Shown here: positions 42,024 through 51,519 of the stretch, one piece after another
How the letters are laid out: each line of letters opens with the position of its first letter
Position numbering within the stretch: position 1 is the first letter of the stretch
Assembly (NCBI GenBank): GCA_022567555.1
Contig: JADFGT010000007.1
Span: forward strand, 1-54,147
DNA: 54,147 bases
Origin: Armatimonadota bacterium
GTDB taxonomy: Bacteria > Armatimonadota > Fimbriimonadia > Fimbriimonadales > ATM1
Direction of reading: 5' to 3'
Notes under the pieces: model-generated
What the model was told of the DNA's origin: nothing
Seen by the model: only the letters and a program-made list of their open reading frames with translations
Database searches by the model: none
Program-made: the position numbers and the translations under genes

Positions 42024-42833
42024 GTGAAGAATCGCGACCCCGAACCGTATGTTCTTGGTACGGATAGTTCCGAACTGCGCCGGCTTGCGCTCCAGCATAG
42101 CCTCTGGAGGGAGCAGGCGGTCTCGCTTTGGGACAGAAGCGGCTTCGGGCGCGGAGACACCATCCTCGACGTAGGCTGCGGTCCGGGTTACGCGTCCGTT
42201 GACTTAGCGGAGCGAGTGGGACCGGACGGGCGCGTCATTGCTCTCGACGAGTCGCCACGTTTCATCAGCCATCTGACAGGGCGTGGCGTTGCGAACGTCG
42301 AGGCGAGCGTGGCGGACGTGCAGCGGTTGAGCCTGCCTGCCGGAATCGCTGACGGAGCGTACGCGCGGTGGGTGCTCTGTTACGTGGAAGATCCGGAGGC
42401 GGTCGTCGCGGGCGTGGCGAACGCGCTGCGGGCCGGCGGCGCGTTCGCCGTTCAGGATTATTTCAATTACCGCGCAATTGCGTTGGCGCCGAAGAGCGAT
42501 CTGATCGATCGCGTCATCGCTGCGGTAGAAGAGTCGTTCCGTATGCGAGGTGGGGACTCGGATGTCGCCGCACGCGTCCCGGGAATGATGCTGAGGCACG
42601 GGCTGCGGGTCAAAGAGATCACTCCGATCATCCGAGTCGCCGTGAAGGGTGATGAGTTGTGGCAGTGGCCGATAACGTTTTTCCGGAACTATCTGCCTTC
42701 ACTTGTGAGCATCGGCCTCCTGAACGCCGCCCAGTCCGAAGAGTTTCTTGAGGAACTTGTCGCGCGCTCCGAGGACCCAGCGGGGTTCTTCTCCACGCCG
42801 CCGATGTACGACATCATCGGCGTGCGTGAGTGA
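42024..42833 (+). CDS. SAM-dependent methyltransferase (class I)
   Basis: 269 residues from GTG 42024, preceded by GGGAGG. Motif I is TILDVGCGPGYASVDLAER, followed by DGRVIALDESPRFI and later post-I motif VANALRAGGAFAVQDYF. UbiE/ArsM-like Rossmann fold. Substrate unknown. It sits between the VOC and DinB genes on the same strand with short gaps. Confidence 0.87.
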   Translation: MKNRDPEPYVLGTDSSELRRLALQHSLWREQAVSLWDRSGFGRGDTILDVGCGPGYASVDLAERVGPDGRVIALDESPRFISHLTGRGVANVEASVADVQRLSLPAGIADGAYARWVLCYVEDPEAVVAGVANALRAGGAFAVQDYFNYRAIALAPKSDLIDRVIAAVEESFRMRGGDSDVAARVPGMMLRHGLRVKEITPIIRVAVKGDELWQWPITFFRNYLPSLVSIGLLNAAQSEEFLEELVARSEDPAGFFSTPPMYDIIGVRE

Positions 42834-42881
42834 GTTGGGGGCCCGGCCGGCGGCCGCAGGAGGTAGGCTCGGTCGCGGAGA

Positions 42882-43427
42882 ATGGAAAACGCAAACCCTG
42901 CCGATATCCGCAGTCTCGAAGGCATGCACCGCGAACTCGGGCTGCTTCTCGCCGTGCTGCAAGCGGGCACGATGGATTGGCGCAAAGAGTTGGGAGAGGT
43001 TTCGGATGAATCGGTCGTCTGGCAGCCGTTCGCGGGCGGTCACAGCATCGGGCTATGCGTGTTGCACTTGGCGGACGCGGAGTCGTATTGGATCGAAACC
43101 GTTGCTGCGGGCCGGGAGAGAGACGAGCAAGAGATCGCGCTGCTGTTGTCGCGCGAGACGCAGCAGTACTCGGTCAAGTGGCCCGATCCGCCGCGCCTGC
43201 CGCTGCCCTGGTTCTACGAGCAGCAGGACAAGATCAGGGACAGAACGATCGAGACCGTGCGGAGCATCGGCGACCCGGACTCGGTTGGACGCCGGGAGAA
43301 GGACGGGGAAACGTACACGTTTACGCTACGCTGGATACTGCAACACTTGATCGCCCACGAGTCACATCACGGCGGGCAAGCTGTGCTGCTGAAGTTGATG
43401 CACGACAAGCGGGCGGAATCCGGTTAG
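42882..43427 (+). CDS. DinB-fold metal-binding protein
   Basis: 181 residues. Four-helix DinB bundle with the three-His site: SIGLCVLHLADAESYWIE (first His), then LIAHESHHGGQAVLL (two His). DinB proteins often act as thiol-dependent S-transferases or are of unknown role; a thiol partner is plausible in this lineage but not shown. 48 nt after the methyltransferase. Ends 5 nt before the metE stop region, convergent. Confidence 0.88.
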   Translation: MENANPADIRSLEGMHRELGLLLAVLQAGTMDWRKELGEVSDESVVWQPFAGGHSIGLCVLHLADAESYWIETVAAGRERDEQEIALLLSRETQQYSVKWPDPPRLPLPWFYEQQDKIRDRTIETVRSIGDPDSVGRREKDGETYTFTLRWILQHLIAHESHHGGQAVLLKLMHDKRAESG

Positions 43428-43432
43428 GGGGA

Positions 43433-45736
43433 CTACTTAACTCCCTCAGCACGCCCCGTGTTGAGGGAGTTAAGTTCCTCCCTCACCTGTCTCGCCGCCT
43501 CGACCATGTTCTTGAGAGAAGGGACGACCTCTTCGTAGCGGCGGGTTTTTAGGCCGCAGTCGGGGTTAACCCAAACCTGGCCGGTCGGCAGAATTGCGAG
43601 AGTGCGGCGCAACTTGTCCAGAATGAACTCGACGGTGGGAACGTTCGGCGAGTGGATGTCATAGACCCCAGGTCCGATTCCGGCTGGATACTCGAAGTCG
43701 CGCAGCGTCTTCAGCATTTCGCCGCCGCTGCGCGCGTCCTCGATGCTGATAACGTCCGCGTCGAGCGCCGCAATCGCCTCGATGATGTCGCCAAACTCGC
43801 TGTAGCACATGTGCGTGTGCACCTGCGTCTGCGGCGACACGCCCGCGCTCGCGAGGCGGAACGCCCGAACGGCCCACTTCAGGTGGGCGTCCCAGTCCTT
43901 GCGGTGAAGCGGCAGCGCTTCGCGGAACGCGGCCTCGTCAATCTGAACGATCCGAACGCCCGCGTTGCGTTCCAAGTCGGCGGCTTCGTCGCGGACGGCC
44001 AGCGCGAGTTGCAGCGCGACTTCCGACTGCGGCATGTCGTCACGAACGAACGACCACCGCAGCATCGTGATCGGTCCGGTGAGTATGCCTTTCACCGGCT
44101 TTTCGGTAAGCGATTGCGCGTACTTCGCCATCTCTACGGTCATCGGCCCAGTGCGCCGGATATCGCCGTAAAGGAGGGGGGGGCGTACGCACCGGCTTCC
44201 GTAACTTTGCACCCATGCCTGCTTGGTGGCGGCATAGCCTTGCAGTTGTTCGGAGAAGAACTGCACCATGTCGTTGCGCTCCGGCTCGCCGTGCACCAAA
44301 ACGTCCAGGCCGATCTCCTCCTGCAAGCGGATGACCTTTTCGACCTCCTGACGGACGAACTTTCCGTAAGCTTCTCTGCCTTCTTCGGATTTCAGCGCCT
44401 CCGCGCGGGCCTTGCGCACCTCTTTCGTCTGCGGGAAGGAGCCGATCGTCGTTGTCGGCAAGAGCGGCAGTTCGAACCCGTCGCGCTGCGCCGAGGTTCT
44501 TTCAGACAGCGGCGGGCGCGTGAAGTCCGACTCCTTTAGATTCTTGACACGCTCACGCACGTTTTCATCTGTGCGCCCGGGCATAGACAAGAACGCTTCT
44601 CTTGCCGTGCGCGCGGTTTCGAGGTCGGCGGCGACCGCGTCCTTGCCATCATGGAGCGCCCGCGCTATCAGACGCAGTTCGGCAAGGCGCTCCCGAGCGA
44701 AACAGAGCCCTCCCTTCAACGCTTCGGGCAGGTCCGCCTCGTCTGCCACTGTTTCCGGCAGGTGAAGGAGAGAACAAGAGGGCGCGAGGATGAGCCTGTC
44801 GGGCGAAACGCAGCCCGCCAACTCTTCGGACAGGCGAATGGCCGCTTCCAAATCGGACCGCCACACGTTGCGGCCGTTGATGACTCCCGCCACAAGCGTC
44901 TTGTCAGTGGGGAAGCCGTGCGTCTTTAGCGCGCGGAGGTTCGCCTCGCGGCCCGCCACAAAATCGAGGCCCAGCGCGGCCACCGGCAGTCTGCAGAGCC
45001 GCTCGTAATGGGGCGCTACGTCTCCGTAATAGGTTTGAAGACAGATCGGAGCGCCCGACGCTGCCAGAGACGCATAGGATTCCTCGATGGCTGATAACTC
45101 TTCCGCCGAGACGTCCGCCACAAGCGACGGTTCGTCCAACTGGACGAGCGGCACGCCCTCGGCGGACAGTTTCGACAGCATCTCTTTGTAGACCGGCGTG
45201 AGTCTTTGCAGGCGTCCTATAAGTTCTTGTTCCGAAAGTTTAGCAAGCCGCAGAAAGGTGAACGGGCCGAGGATAACGGGTTTCGCATCGCCGCCCAAGA
45301 CATTTTTGGCGAAGCGAAGGTCGTGCAGCGGCTTGTTGGCCGTGAGTTCGAACTTTACCGGCAGTTCCGGCACGATGTAATGGTAGTTCGTGTCGAACCA
45401 CTTCGTCATCTCGCACGGGGGCACTCCCTCGCGGCCGCGCGCCATCGCGAAGGTCAGGTCAACGTCCGGCGGGCCGCCGTCCCAGCCATAACGAGCCGGG
45501 ATGCAGCCCAGGGCGACGGCGGTGTCGAGGACGTGATCGTACAGGCTGAAGTCACCGCAGGCAATCAGGCCAATCCCGGCATCCTCCTGCGTTTTGAGCC
45601 TGTCGGCGTGGAGTTCCTCGGCTTCGCGCAGAAGCGTCTCCCGGCCGGTTTTGCCTGACCAGTAGTTCTCCAGAATCCGCTTATAGATTCTCTTTCGCCC
45701 TACGCGCGGATAGCCGAGCGTTGTTGTCTTATGCAA
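43433..45736 (-). CDS. metE: Cobalamin-independent methionine synthase
   Basis: 767 residues from TTG 45736, chosen because HKTTTLGYPRVGRKR begins there and AAAGGGA lies upstream; the frame further upstream is not homologous. It transfers methyl from 5-methyltetrahydrofolate polyglutamate to homocysteine. Zinc ligands: QVHTHMCYSEFGD (His, Cys), a Glu in the following strand and WVNPDCGLKTRRYEE (Cys). Substrate loops such as DEAAFREALPLH are present. The C-terminus ends VREELNSLNTGRAEGVK: the last 12 residues are encoded by a palindrome (43436-43474), an unusual extension. An 8-nt G run lies at 44176-44183. Confidence 0.95.
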   Translation of the reverse strand: MHKTTTLGYPRVGRKRIYKRILENYWSGKTGRETLLREAEELHADRLKTQEDAGIGLIACGDFSLYDHVLDTAVALGCIPARYGWDGGPPDVDLTFAMARGREGVPPCEMTKWFDTNYHYIVPELPVKFELTANKPLHDLRFAKNVLGGDAKPVILGPFTFLRLAKLSEQELIGRLQRLTPVYKEMLSKLSAEGVPLVQLDEPSLVADVSAEELSAIEESYASLAASGAPICLQTYYGDVAPHYERLCRLPVAALGLDFVAGREANLRALKTHGFPTDKTLVAGVINGRNVWRSDLEAAIRLSEELAGCVSPDRLILAPSCSLLHLPETVADEADLPEALKGGLCFARERLAELRLIARALHDGKDAVAADLETARTAREAFLSMPGRTDENVRERVKNLKESDFTRPPLSERTSAQRDGFELPLLPTTTIGSFPQTKEVRKARAEALKSEEGREAYGKFVRQEVEKVIRLQEEIGLDVLVHGEPERNDMVQFFSEQLQGYAATKQAWVQSYGSRCVRPPLLYGDIRRTGPMTVEMAKYAQSLTEKPVKGILTGPITMLRWSFVRDDMPQSEVALQLALAVRDEAADLERNAGVRIVQIDEAAFREALPLHRKDWDAHLKWAVRAFRLASAGVSPQTQVHTHMCYSEFGDIIEAIAALDADVISIEDARSGGEMLKTLRDFEYPAGIGPGVYDIHSPNVPTVEFILDKLRRTLAILPTGQVWVNPDCGLKTRRYEEVVPSLKNMVEAARQVREELNSLNTGRAEGVK
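43436..43474. repeat. Palindrome forming the end of metE, related to the dnaE element
   Basis: CTTAACTCCCTCAGCACG (43436-43453) pairs with CGTGTTGAGGGAGTTAAG (43457-43474) across CCC; one G-U pair in an 18-bp stem. It lies between the convergent DinB and metE stops and encodes the final residues of MetE. The core is the same as at 19316-19348 in dnaE. Confidence 0.85.
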
Positions 45737-45834
45737 GTCCGGAGTCCCTTTTGGTAGTTGCGAAGCGCGGTTGCTGCGCTCGTGGGCCGTGCCGCGCCCG
45801 TGGCACATGAACCACGTTGGACGCCAAGTCTACA

Positions 45835-45841
45835 CTATACT
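45835..45841. promoter_or_regulatory. Overlapping back-to-back -10 boxes of metE and the DPP IV gene
   Basis: On the plus strand TATACT (45836-45841) and on the minus strand TATAGT (45840-45835) share five bases. Start points would diverge from one site, with leaders of about 80-90 nt on each side. The metE leader contains GTGCC/GGCAC arms but no recognised riboswitch. Confidence 0.5.
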
Positions 45842-45924
45842 TTCGGGGCGCAACGCGTTGGTCCGCAGTCGTCAGCAGCGCCTGCTTGCCAACGGACGCC
45901 GCCGGCCGTGCCAGAATCAGCATC

Positions 45925-48051
45925 GTGTCAGCACGACAGAAGAAGAGATTCACGTTCGATCAGATCCTCCGGCGCGGCGACTTCGGCATCAAGCGGACCC
46001 GGACGCCACAATGGCTGGAAGACGGCAGCGGGTGGCTGTATCAGGACCGCGTCTCGGAAGGCCGCAGCCAAACCCTCTGGAAAGAGGACGCGCTGACCGG
46101 GGAGAATGAGCCCCTGTTTCTGCCTGAGAAGATTCGGCCGGAAGAGATCTGGAAGAAGGTCGTCTTCAGCCACCGCAAGGTCTATGACGACGGCAAACTC
46201 ATCATCTTCCATGAGCGTGGGCGGGCTTCGCGGCCGACGCGTTCTCATGGCAACGTGTTCCTGCTCGACACTGAGCGAGAGCGGGTCCGGCAATTGACGC
46301 ACACGTCCAAGGACCAGCGGAACGCGAAACTGAGCCCTGACAGGCGGCTGATGGGGGTCGTACGGGCAAACGACATCTATGTGCTCGGCCTCGAAAGCGA
46401 GCAGGAACGCCGACTGACCGACGACGGTGGCGACACCACATATAACGGACGGTTCGGATGGGTGTACGAAGAGGAGTTGGGCCTCACGGACGGGTTTCAG
46501 TTTTCTCCGGACAACGAATGGATCGCATATTGGCAGGTGGATGAGCGCGATGTGCCGGTCATCGGCATACAACGATACGACACGCTGAACATGAACGCGC
46601 CGGGCATGAGATATCCAAAGGCGGGAGAGCCGAACCCGAAGGTGCGAATCGGCGTGGTCAGCGTCCGGGGCGGGCAGACTCGGTGGCTGGACGTAAACAT
46701 GGACGGCGACCATTATCTGGTCAGCCTGCAATGGACGGACGGCGGTAGACTTCTGATCCAGCGGATACCGCGCGTGCAGAACCGCATAGAAGTTCTGGTG
46801 GCGGACCCGAAGAGCGGTGAAGTGCAGACGGTACTGGATGAAGAGGGCCCCTATTGGATTGACCGCCAGGGCGACATGAAACTTCTTAAGAACGACAGGT
46901 TCTTGTGGCGTTCCGACCGCGACGGATTCAACCATCTTTATCTGTATGGTCTGGACGGAAAACTGGTGCGGCAGGTGACGAAGGGGGACTGGGAAGTCTC
47001 ATCGCTTGTGGGCGTGGACGAAGAGCACCAGTTGGTTTACTTCACGGCGGCGCGACCGCTGCCGACTCAGCGGCAGTTGTTTTACGCGCCGCTGTCCGGC
47101 GGGGCCGAAGTGCAACTTTCCGAAGAGCCGGGCGTGCATGCGATCTCCATGAATCCGCAGGCGACGCTCTACGTGGACAATCGGAGCAGCCACGAGACGC
47201 CTCCACAGAGCAATTTGCATAGGTCAAGCGGAAAACTTATAAGAAACCTCGTGGCGAATGAGCGGAAAGGGTTGGACGCTTACGCGTTCTCCGAGTGGGA
47301 GTACGGCACGTTCGAAAGCGAGGACGGGGAAACGCTCTACTACAAGATGCTCAAGCCGGCCGGTTTCAATACCGGCGAACGATATCCCGTTTACATGACC
47401 AACTACGGTGGCCCAGGGTCGCAGAGCGTGATGGATTCTTGGAACCTGGCCCTATACGAGCGGCATCTGACGGAACTTGGCTTCATTGTGTTTACCGTTG
47501 ACAATCGCGGCACCGGCGGCCGCGGGCGGGAGTGGCGAAAAATCACGTATTTGGATCTCGGCAAGTGGGAAACGCGCGACCAAGCCGAAGGCGCAAAGTG
47601 GCTGGCGAAACAACCGTATGTGGACGGTTCTCGGATCGCCATGTACGGTTGGAGTTACGGCGGCAACATGGCGTGCAACTGCATTCTTCGCTATCCGGAA
47701 CTTTGGAAAGCTGCCATAGCCGGCGCCCCGGTTACGGATTGGCGATTCTACGACACGATATATACAGAGCGCTACATGCGAACGCCTCAGGAGAATCCGG
47801 AAGGATATGAGTCTTCGTCATGCTTGACATATGCGAAGGACCTGCAAAACCGATTACTGATCATTCACGGCACGAGCGACGACAATGTTCATGTCCAGAA
47901 CTCTTTGCGCCTCGCCGAGGAATTGCAGCGCGCGGACAAACAGTTTGAAATGATGCTGTATCCCAATCAACGTCATGGCGTCGGAATGTGCAAACACATG
48001 AACAGGCTGATGGTGGACTTTTTGGTGCGCGCACTAAAGCCGGGGCAATAA
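45925..48051 (+). CDS. Dipeptidyl peptidase IV family serine peptidase (S9B)
   Basis: 708 residues. The start is a GTG at 45925 (SARQKKRFTFDQILRRGDFG follows); the frame upstream is open but unlike the family. The N-terminal beta-propeller (DPP IV N, residues 30-450) has repeats such as GRFGWVYEEELGLTDGFQFS and PDNEWIAYWQVDERDVP. The C-terminal alpha/beta hydrolase has GWSYGGNMACN (catalytic Ser), HGTSDDNVHVQNS (Asp) and NQRHGVGMCKHM (His, residue 684). No signal peptide seen, so probably cytoplasmic in this form. Cuts dipeptides after Pro or Ala. Confidence 0.93.
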   Translation: MSARQKKRFTFDQILRRGDFGIKRTRTPQWLEDGSGWLYQDRVSEGRSQTLWKEDALTGENEPLFLPEKIRPEEIWKKVVFSHRKVYDDGKLIIFHERGRASRPTRSHGNVFLLDTERERVRQLTHTSKDQRNAKLSPDRRLMGVVRANDIYVLGLESEQERRLTDDGGDTTYNGRFGWVYEEELGLTDGFQFSPDNEWIAYWQVDERDVPVIGIQRYDTLNMNAPGMRYPKAGEPNPKVRIGVVSVRGGQTRWLDVNMDGDHYLVSLQWTDGGRLLIQRIPRVQNRIEVLVADPKSGEVQTVLDEEGPYWIDRQGDMKLLKNDRFLWRSDRDGFNHLYLYGLDGKLVRQVTKGDWEVSSLVGVDEEHQLVYFTAARPLPTQRQLFYAPLSGGAEVQLSEEPGVHAISMNPQATLYVDNRSSHETPPQSNLHRSSGKLIRNLVANERKGLDAYAFSEWEYGTFESEDGETLYYKMLKPAGFNTGERYPVYMTNYGGPGSQSVMDSWNLALYERHLTELGFIVFTVDNRGTGGRGREWRKITYLDLGKWETRDQAEGAKWLAKQPYVDGSRIAMYGWSYGGNMACNCILRYPELWKAAIAGAPVTDWRFYDTIYTERYMRTPQENPEGYESSSCLTYAKDLQNRLLIIHGTSDDNVHVQNSLRLAEELQRADKQFEMMLYPNQRHGVGMCKHMNRLMVDFLVRALKPGQ

Positions 48052-48063
48052 CCGGCTCGCCGG

Positions 48064-50412
48064 CTACGCTAAGGCAATCTTCAAGACTTCGTCAATCTTC
48101 TTTACTGGAACGATCTTTATCTCCTTGAGCGCCGTCTTCGGCACGTCGTCCAGATCTTTTACGTTGTCAGCCGGTATCAGGAGCGTCTGAATGCCGGCCC
48201 GGTGGGCGGCGAGGATCTTTTCCCGCAACCCGCCGACCGGGAGGACGTTGCCGTGAAGCGTAATCTCGCCGGTCATCGCGACGTCGGCGCGGACGGGGCG
48301 CGCGCTGAGGATGGAGGCGTATGCCGTTGCGATGGTGATGCCCGCGCTTGGACCGTCCTTCGGAACGGCGCCCGCGGGCACGTGTATGTGCAAGTTATGT
48401 GGGGGAACTCCATCTTTAAGTCCTAATTTCGGGAGGCGCGCCCGGACACAGGTCACAGCCGCTTGCGCCGACTCCTTCATCACATCCCCGAGGAGGCCGG
48501 TAAGCGTTAGGGAGCCGTCTTGCGAAGGCGACGGCGATGAGCTGACCTCGACCGTAACTACGTCGCCCCCGAATTCAGTATAGACGACGCCGGTCGCCGC
48601 GCCCACCTGGTCGCGTTTCTGTCTTGACCCGTATTGAAAGCGCGGGACTCCCAAAAACTCGCGCAAGAGTTTTCCTGTCAGCCGAACGCGCTTACTGCGG
48701 CCCTCGGCTATGGAGCGAGCAGTTCTGCGGCATACTGCCGCGATTTCCCGCTCCAGGTTGCGGACACCGGCCTCGCGTGTATACATCCGCACCATTTCCC
48801 GCACCCATCTCTCCGGAATATTGATCTGAGAGTTCTTCAAGCCATGCTCTTGGATTTTCTTGGGAATGAGAAAATCTACGGCGATTCTGACCTTTTCATC
48901 CTCTGTATAACTTGGGAACTGGATTATCTCCATGCGGTCGCGCAGCGGCCAGGGGATGTTTTCCAACAGGTTTGCAGTTGTGATAAACATCACCGCGCTG
49001 AGGTCGAACGGCACCTCGATGTAATGGTCGGTGAACTTGTCGTTCTGTTCCGGGTCCAGCGCTTCCAACAGCGCGCTCGTCGGATCGCCACGATAGTCCG
49101 CCCCCATCTTGTCTACCTCGTCCAGCATGAATACCGGATTTCGCGTGCCGCAATTCTTAATCCCCTGGATGATGCGGCCGGGCAGCGACCCGATATAGGT
49201 TCGGCGGTGGCCGCGGATTTCGGCCTCGTCCCGAATGCCGCCGAGGGACAAACGGATGAACTCCCGGCCGAGCGCCTCGGCTATGGACCGCCCGATGCTC
49301 GTCTTGCCCACGCCGGGCGGCCCCACGAAGCAGAGGACCGGTCCGCGCAGGGAGCGACTGAGCTGACGCACGGCCAGAAAATCCAATATGCGGTCCTTCA
49401 CCTTTGCCAAACCGTAATGGTCGCGGTCGAGCACGCGTTTCGCCCTTCTTACGTTCAGCATGTCTTCGCTCAGGCTTTGCCAGGGAAGCGCGGTGAGCCA
49501 GTCCAGGTAGGTGCGGATCACCATGCTTTCGGGCGACGCTGCCGGAGCGCGTTCCAGCCGCCGCACTTCGTGCTCGGCCTTCTCCCTAACCTCCGATGGC
49601 ATCCCCGACCGCTCTATATTTTCTCGAAACTCCTCAACTTCACCGCCTCGTTCCTCGCGCTCGTTCAGTTCCTGTTGGATGATCTTGAGTTGCTCCCGCA
49701 AGTAGTACTCGCGTTGTGTGTCGCCTAACTCCCGCTCGACCTGGCTGCGTATGTCCTGCTGCAGGGTCAGAACGTCGCGCTCACGCTGGAGAATGTTGAG
49801 CGATTTAGCGAGCCTCTCTTTCGGGTCGAACTCTGCCAGTATCTCCTGCTTCTGCGCGGGCCTTAACGGCAGATGATGGGTCACGCAGTCGGCGAGAGCG
49901 CCCGGTTCTTCGATGTGGACCGCAATCTGCATCGCCTCAACCGGTATCTGGCGGCCCAATTGCATCACTTCCTCAAACAGGCGCACGCCCTCTCGCATCA
50001 TTGCGTCCACAGCCGGGCCCGACACGACGCCCTCCGAGGATTGTTTGCCCTCCGCCTCCAGATAGCCGCTTTCAAGAAGCACCGTCTGAACCTGGAACCG
50101 AGCGATGCCGCGCAGGACGATGCGCATCGTTCCGTCCGGCAGCGGCAGCACCTGCACAACCTCGCTGACGACGCCGACTTCGTGGAGGTCCTCCTGCGCC
50201 GGCTCTTCAACCACGACTTCGCGCTGCGCCAGCACGACGACCTGGCGGTCGCCGTCCAGCGCGGCCTGCAGGGCGCGAAGCGACACCTCCCTGCCCACCA
50301 GCAGCGTGTTCACCAAGTTCGGAAAGTGAACGGCGTCTCGGACGGCCAGGACCGGGAACCGGCGGCGTGTCCGCCGGCCCTTAGGTTTGCGCGTGTCAGC
50401 TTTGCCCGTCAT
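48064..50412 (-). CDS. lon: ATP-dependent protease La (Lon)
   Basis: 782 residues from ATG 50412; the frame continues upstream but [14 protein letters not shown] is the natural start. N-terminal substrate domain ([14 protein letters not shown], then coiled helices), AAA+ module with Walker [16 protein letters not shown] and Walker [11 protein letters not shown], and the S16 domain with catalytic Ser689 in [11 protein letters not shown] and Lys732 in [13 protein letters not shown], 43 residues apart as in E. coli. A quality-control protease, encoded only 1.1 kb from dop. Divergent from the small membrane gene at 50471. Confidence 0.97.
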   Translation of the reverse strand: MTGKADTRKPKGRRTRRRFPVLAVRDAVHFPNLVNTLLVGREVSLRALQAALDGDRQVVVLAQREVVVEEPAQEDLHEVGVVSEVVQVLPLPDGTMRIVLRGIARFQVQTVLLESGYLEAEGKQSSEGVVSGPAVDAMMREGVRLFEEVMQLGRQIPVEAMQIAVHIEEPGALADCVTHHLPLRPAQKQEILAEFDPKERLAKSLNILQRERDVLTLQQDIRSQVERELGDTQREYYLREQLKIIQQELNEREERGGEVEEFRENIERSGMPSEVREKAEHEVRRLERAPAASPESMVIRTYLDWLTALPWQSLSEDMLNVRRAKRVLDRDHYGLAKVKDRILDFLAVRQLSRSLRGPVLCFVGPPGVGKTSIGRSIAEALGREFIRLSLGGIRDEAEIRGHRRTYIGSLPGRIIQGIKNCGTRNPVFMLDEVDKMGADYRGDPTSALLEALDPEQNDKFTDHYIEVPFDLSAVMFITTANLLENIPWPLRDRMEIIQFPSYTEDEKVRIAVDFLIPKKIQEHGLKNSQINIPERWVREMVRMYTREAGVRNLEREIAAVCRRTARSIAEGRSKRVRLTGKLLREFLGVPRFQYGSRQKRDQVGAATGVVYTEFGGDVVTVEVSSSPSPSQDGSLTLTGLLGDVMKESAQAAVTCVRARLPKLGLKDGVPPHNLHIHVPAGAVPKDGPSAGITIATAYASILSARPVRADVAMTGEITLHGNVLPVGGLREKILAAHRAGIQTLLIPADNVKDLDDVPKTALKEIKIVPVKKIDEVLKIALA

Positions 50413-50470
50413 CAGCGAAACGTTACCCCCCACCAATCCAGGTTGGCACGGTTCTTGAGGGTCAACAGGT

Positions 50471-50638
50471 ATGCGGCGCGCTCTTCTGTTCTCGGCGCTG
50501 GCTGCGGTGCTGGCATTTGCGGCGGCATTCGCGATCGTGCGCCTGGCGGGGCAGGTCCGTGACACACGTGCCGGAATCCCGGTTTCCGGCGACGACAGGC
50601 CGCTTAAAGAAGAGGTATTCGACCTCAGACAGCGCTGA
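50471..50638 (+). CDS. 55-residue single-pass membrane protein
   Basis: ATG 50471 with GAGGG 11-15 nt upstream. [20 protein letters not shown] is one membrane helix or signal anchor; the rest ([24 protein letters not shown], shown in parts, then [10 protein letters not shown]) is short and charged. No family recognised. It starts 58 bp from the lon start, in the opposite direction, and is 134 bp before the next secreted-protein gene. Short and without homologues that I know, but position, start and composition look like a real gene. Confidence 0.5.
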   Translation: MRRALLFSALAAVLAFAAAFAIVRLAGQVRDTRAGIPVSGDDRPLKEEVFDLRQR

Positions 50639-50772
50639 CCGGCCCTTCTTCCCCATTCCACCGGTAGGCCTTCCGACCCGCCGATCTTCTCTCATCGCAA
50701 CCGGCCGGCCCTCAGCCGAGTAGACTTCGCCAATAAGGAAGCGCCGCCAGGCGTCTCCGCCGGAGGTTTCAG

Positions 50773-51441
50773 ATGACAGCACTAATTGCAGCAGCGTGTG
50801 TAGTTCTATTGGCCCCAGCCCAGAAGTGGGACCTAAAGGTTCCTTATGAAGAGGACACCGTGAGCAAAATGGCCATCGTGATGGAAATGGACATGGACGG
50901 TGAGACTGCCGCAGTTGACCTGATCGCCGAACTGGCAATCAAGAAAACAACCGACAAGGGATTCGACGCCGTGATCACCTGGAGAGACATCTATGTGGAC
51001 GACGAGCCCATGGGGGAGATATCTTTCGACGTGACACTGAACAAGCGCGGTATGCCGGTTTCGACGGACAGCGATTTCGGCGACGACATTCGGCGGATGG
51101 CACTTCCGTTGCTGTTCGTTTTTCCTGAGAGCCCTGTCGGCGCCGGCGACACTTGGTCGTTCAGCCACGAGAAAGGCGAGGGCGGTTCAACCGTAAAGGT
51201 GACCATGGAATTCAAAGTGAAAGGCGTGGAGAAGGTCGGCGAAGCCGACGCGCTGAAGGTAGAGGTGAAGATCACCGAGTCGGGCGAATTCGGAATGAGC
51301 GCCGAGGGCATATCATGGGTGGGCAAGGACGGCCGCGTCTTGAAGTTCGAGACAAACGTGAAGAACTGGCCGGTGCCGATGGCCGGCTCCTCCGCCGATG
51401 TACGCATCACAGGCCGTCTGATTAAGAGCAAAAGTCGCTAA
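50773..51441 (+). CDS. Exported protein of unknown function (DUF6263-like outline)
   Basis: 222 residues. GGAGG lies 7 nt before ATG 50773 and the N-terminus is a signal-like MTALIAAACVVLLAPAQ. The body is strand after strand with regular length (MAIVMEMDMDGETAAVDLIA, FDAVITWRDIYVDDEPMGEI, TVKVTMEFKVKGVEKVGEAD), a pattern of exported beta-sandwich or beta-barrel-like domains such as the DUF6263 group, but I am not certain of that name. Upstream of dop by 78 bp; may or may not be functionally related. Confidence 0.6.
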   Translation: MTALIAAACVVLLAPAQKWDLKVPYEEDTVSKMAIVMEMDMDGETAAVDLIAELAIKKTTDKGFDAVITWRDIYVDDEPMGEISFDVTLNKRGMPVSTDSDFGDDIRRMALPLLFVFPESPVGAGDTWSFSHEKGEGGSTVKVTMEFKVKGVEKVGEADALKVEVKITESGEFGMSAEGISWVGKDGRVLKFETNVKNWPVPMAGSSADVRITGRLIKSKSR

Positions 51442-51519
51442 AGTCCCTCTTCCGCCGCGGGCGGGCTCCGAACGGCGGCGCTCCGGGCTGCCGGTCGCAC
51501 GCAAGGTAGCATTCCGCCC

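Noticed and set aside
45737-45834. Possible SAM, SAH or cobalamin riboswitch upstream of metE
   Set aside because: The leader has small hairpins but none of the conserved core sequences of these classes could be found.
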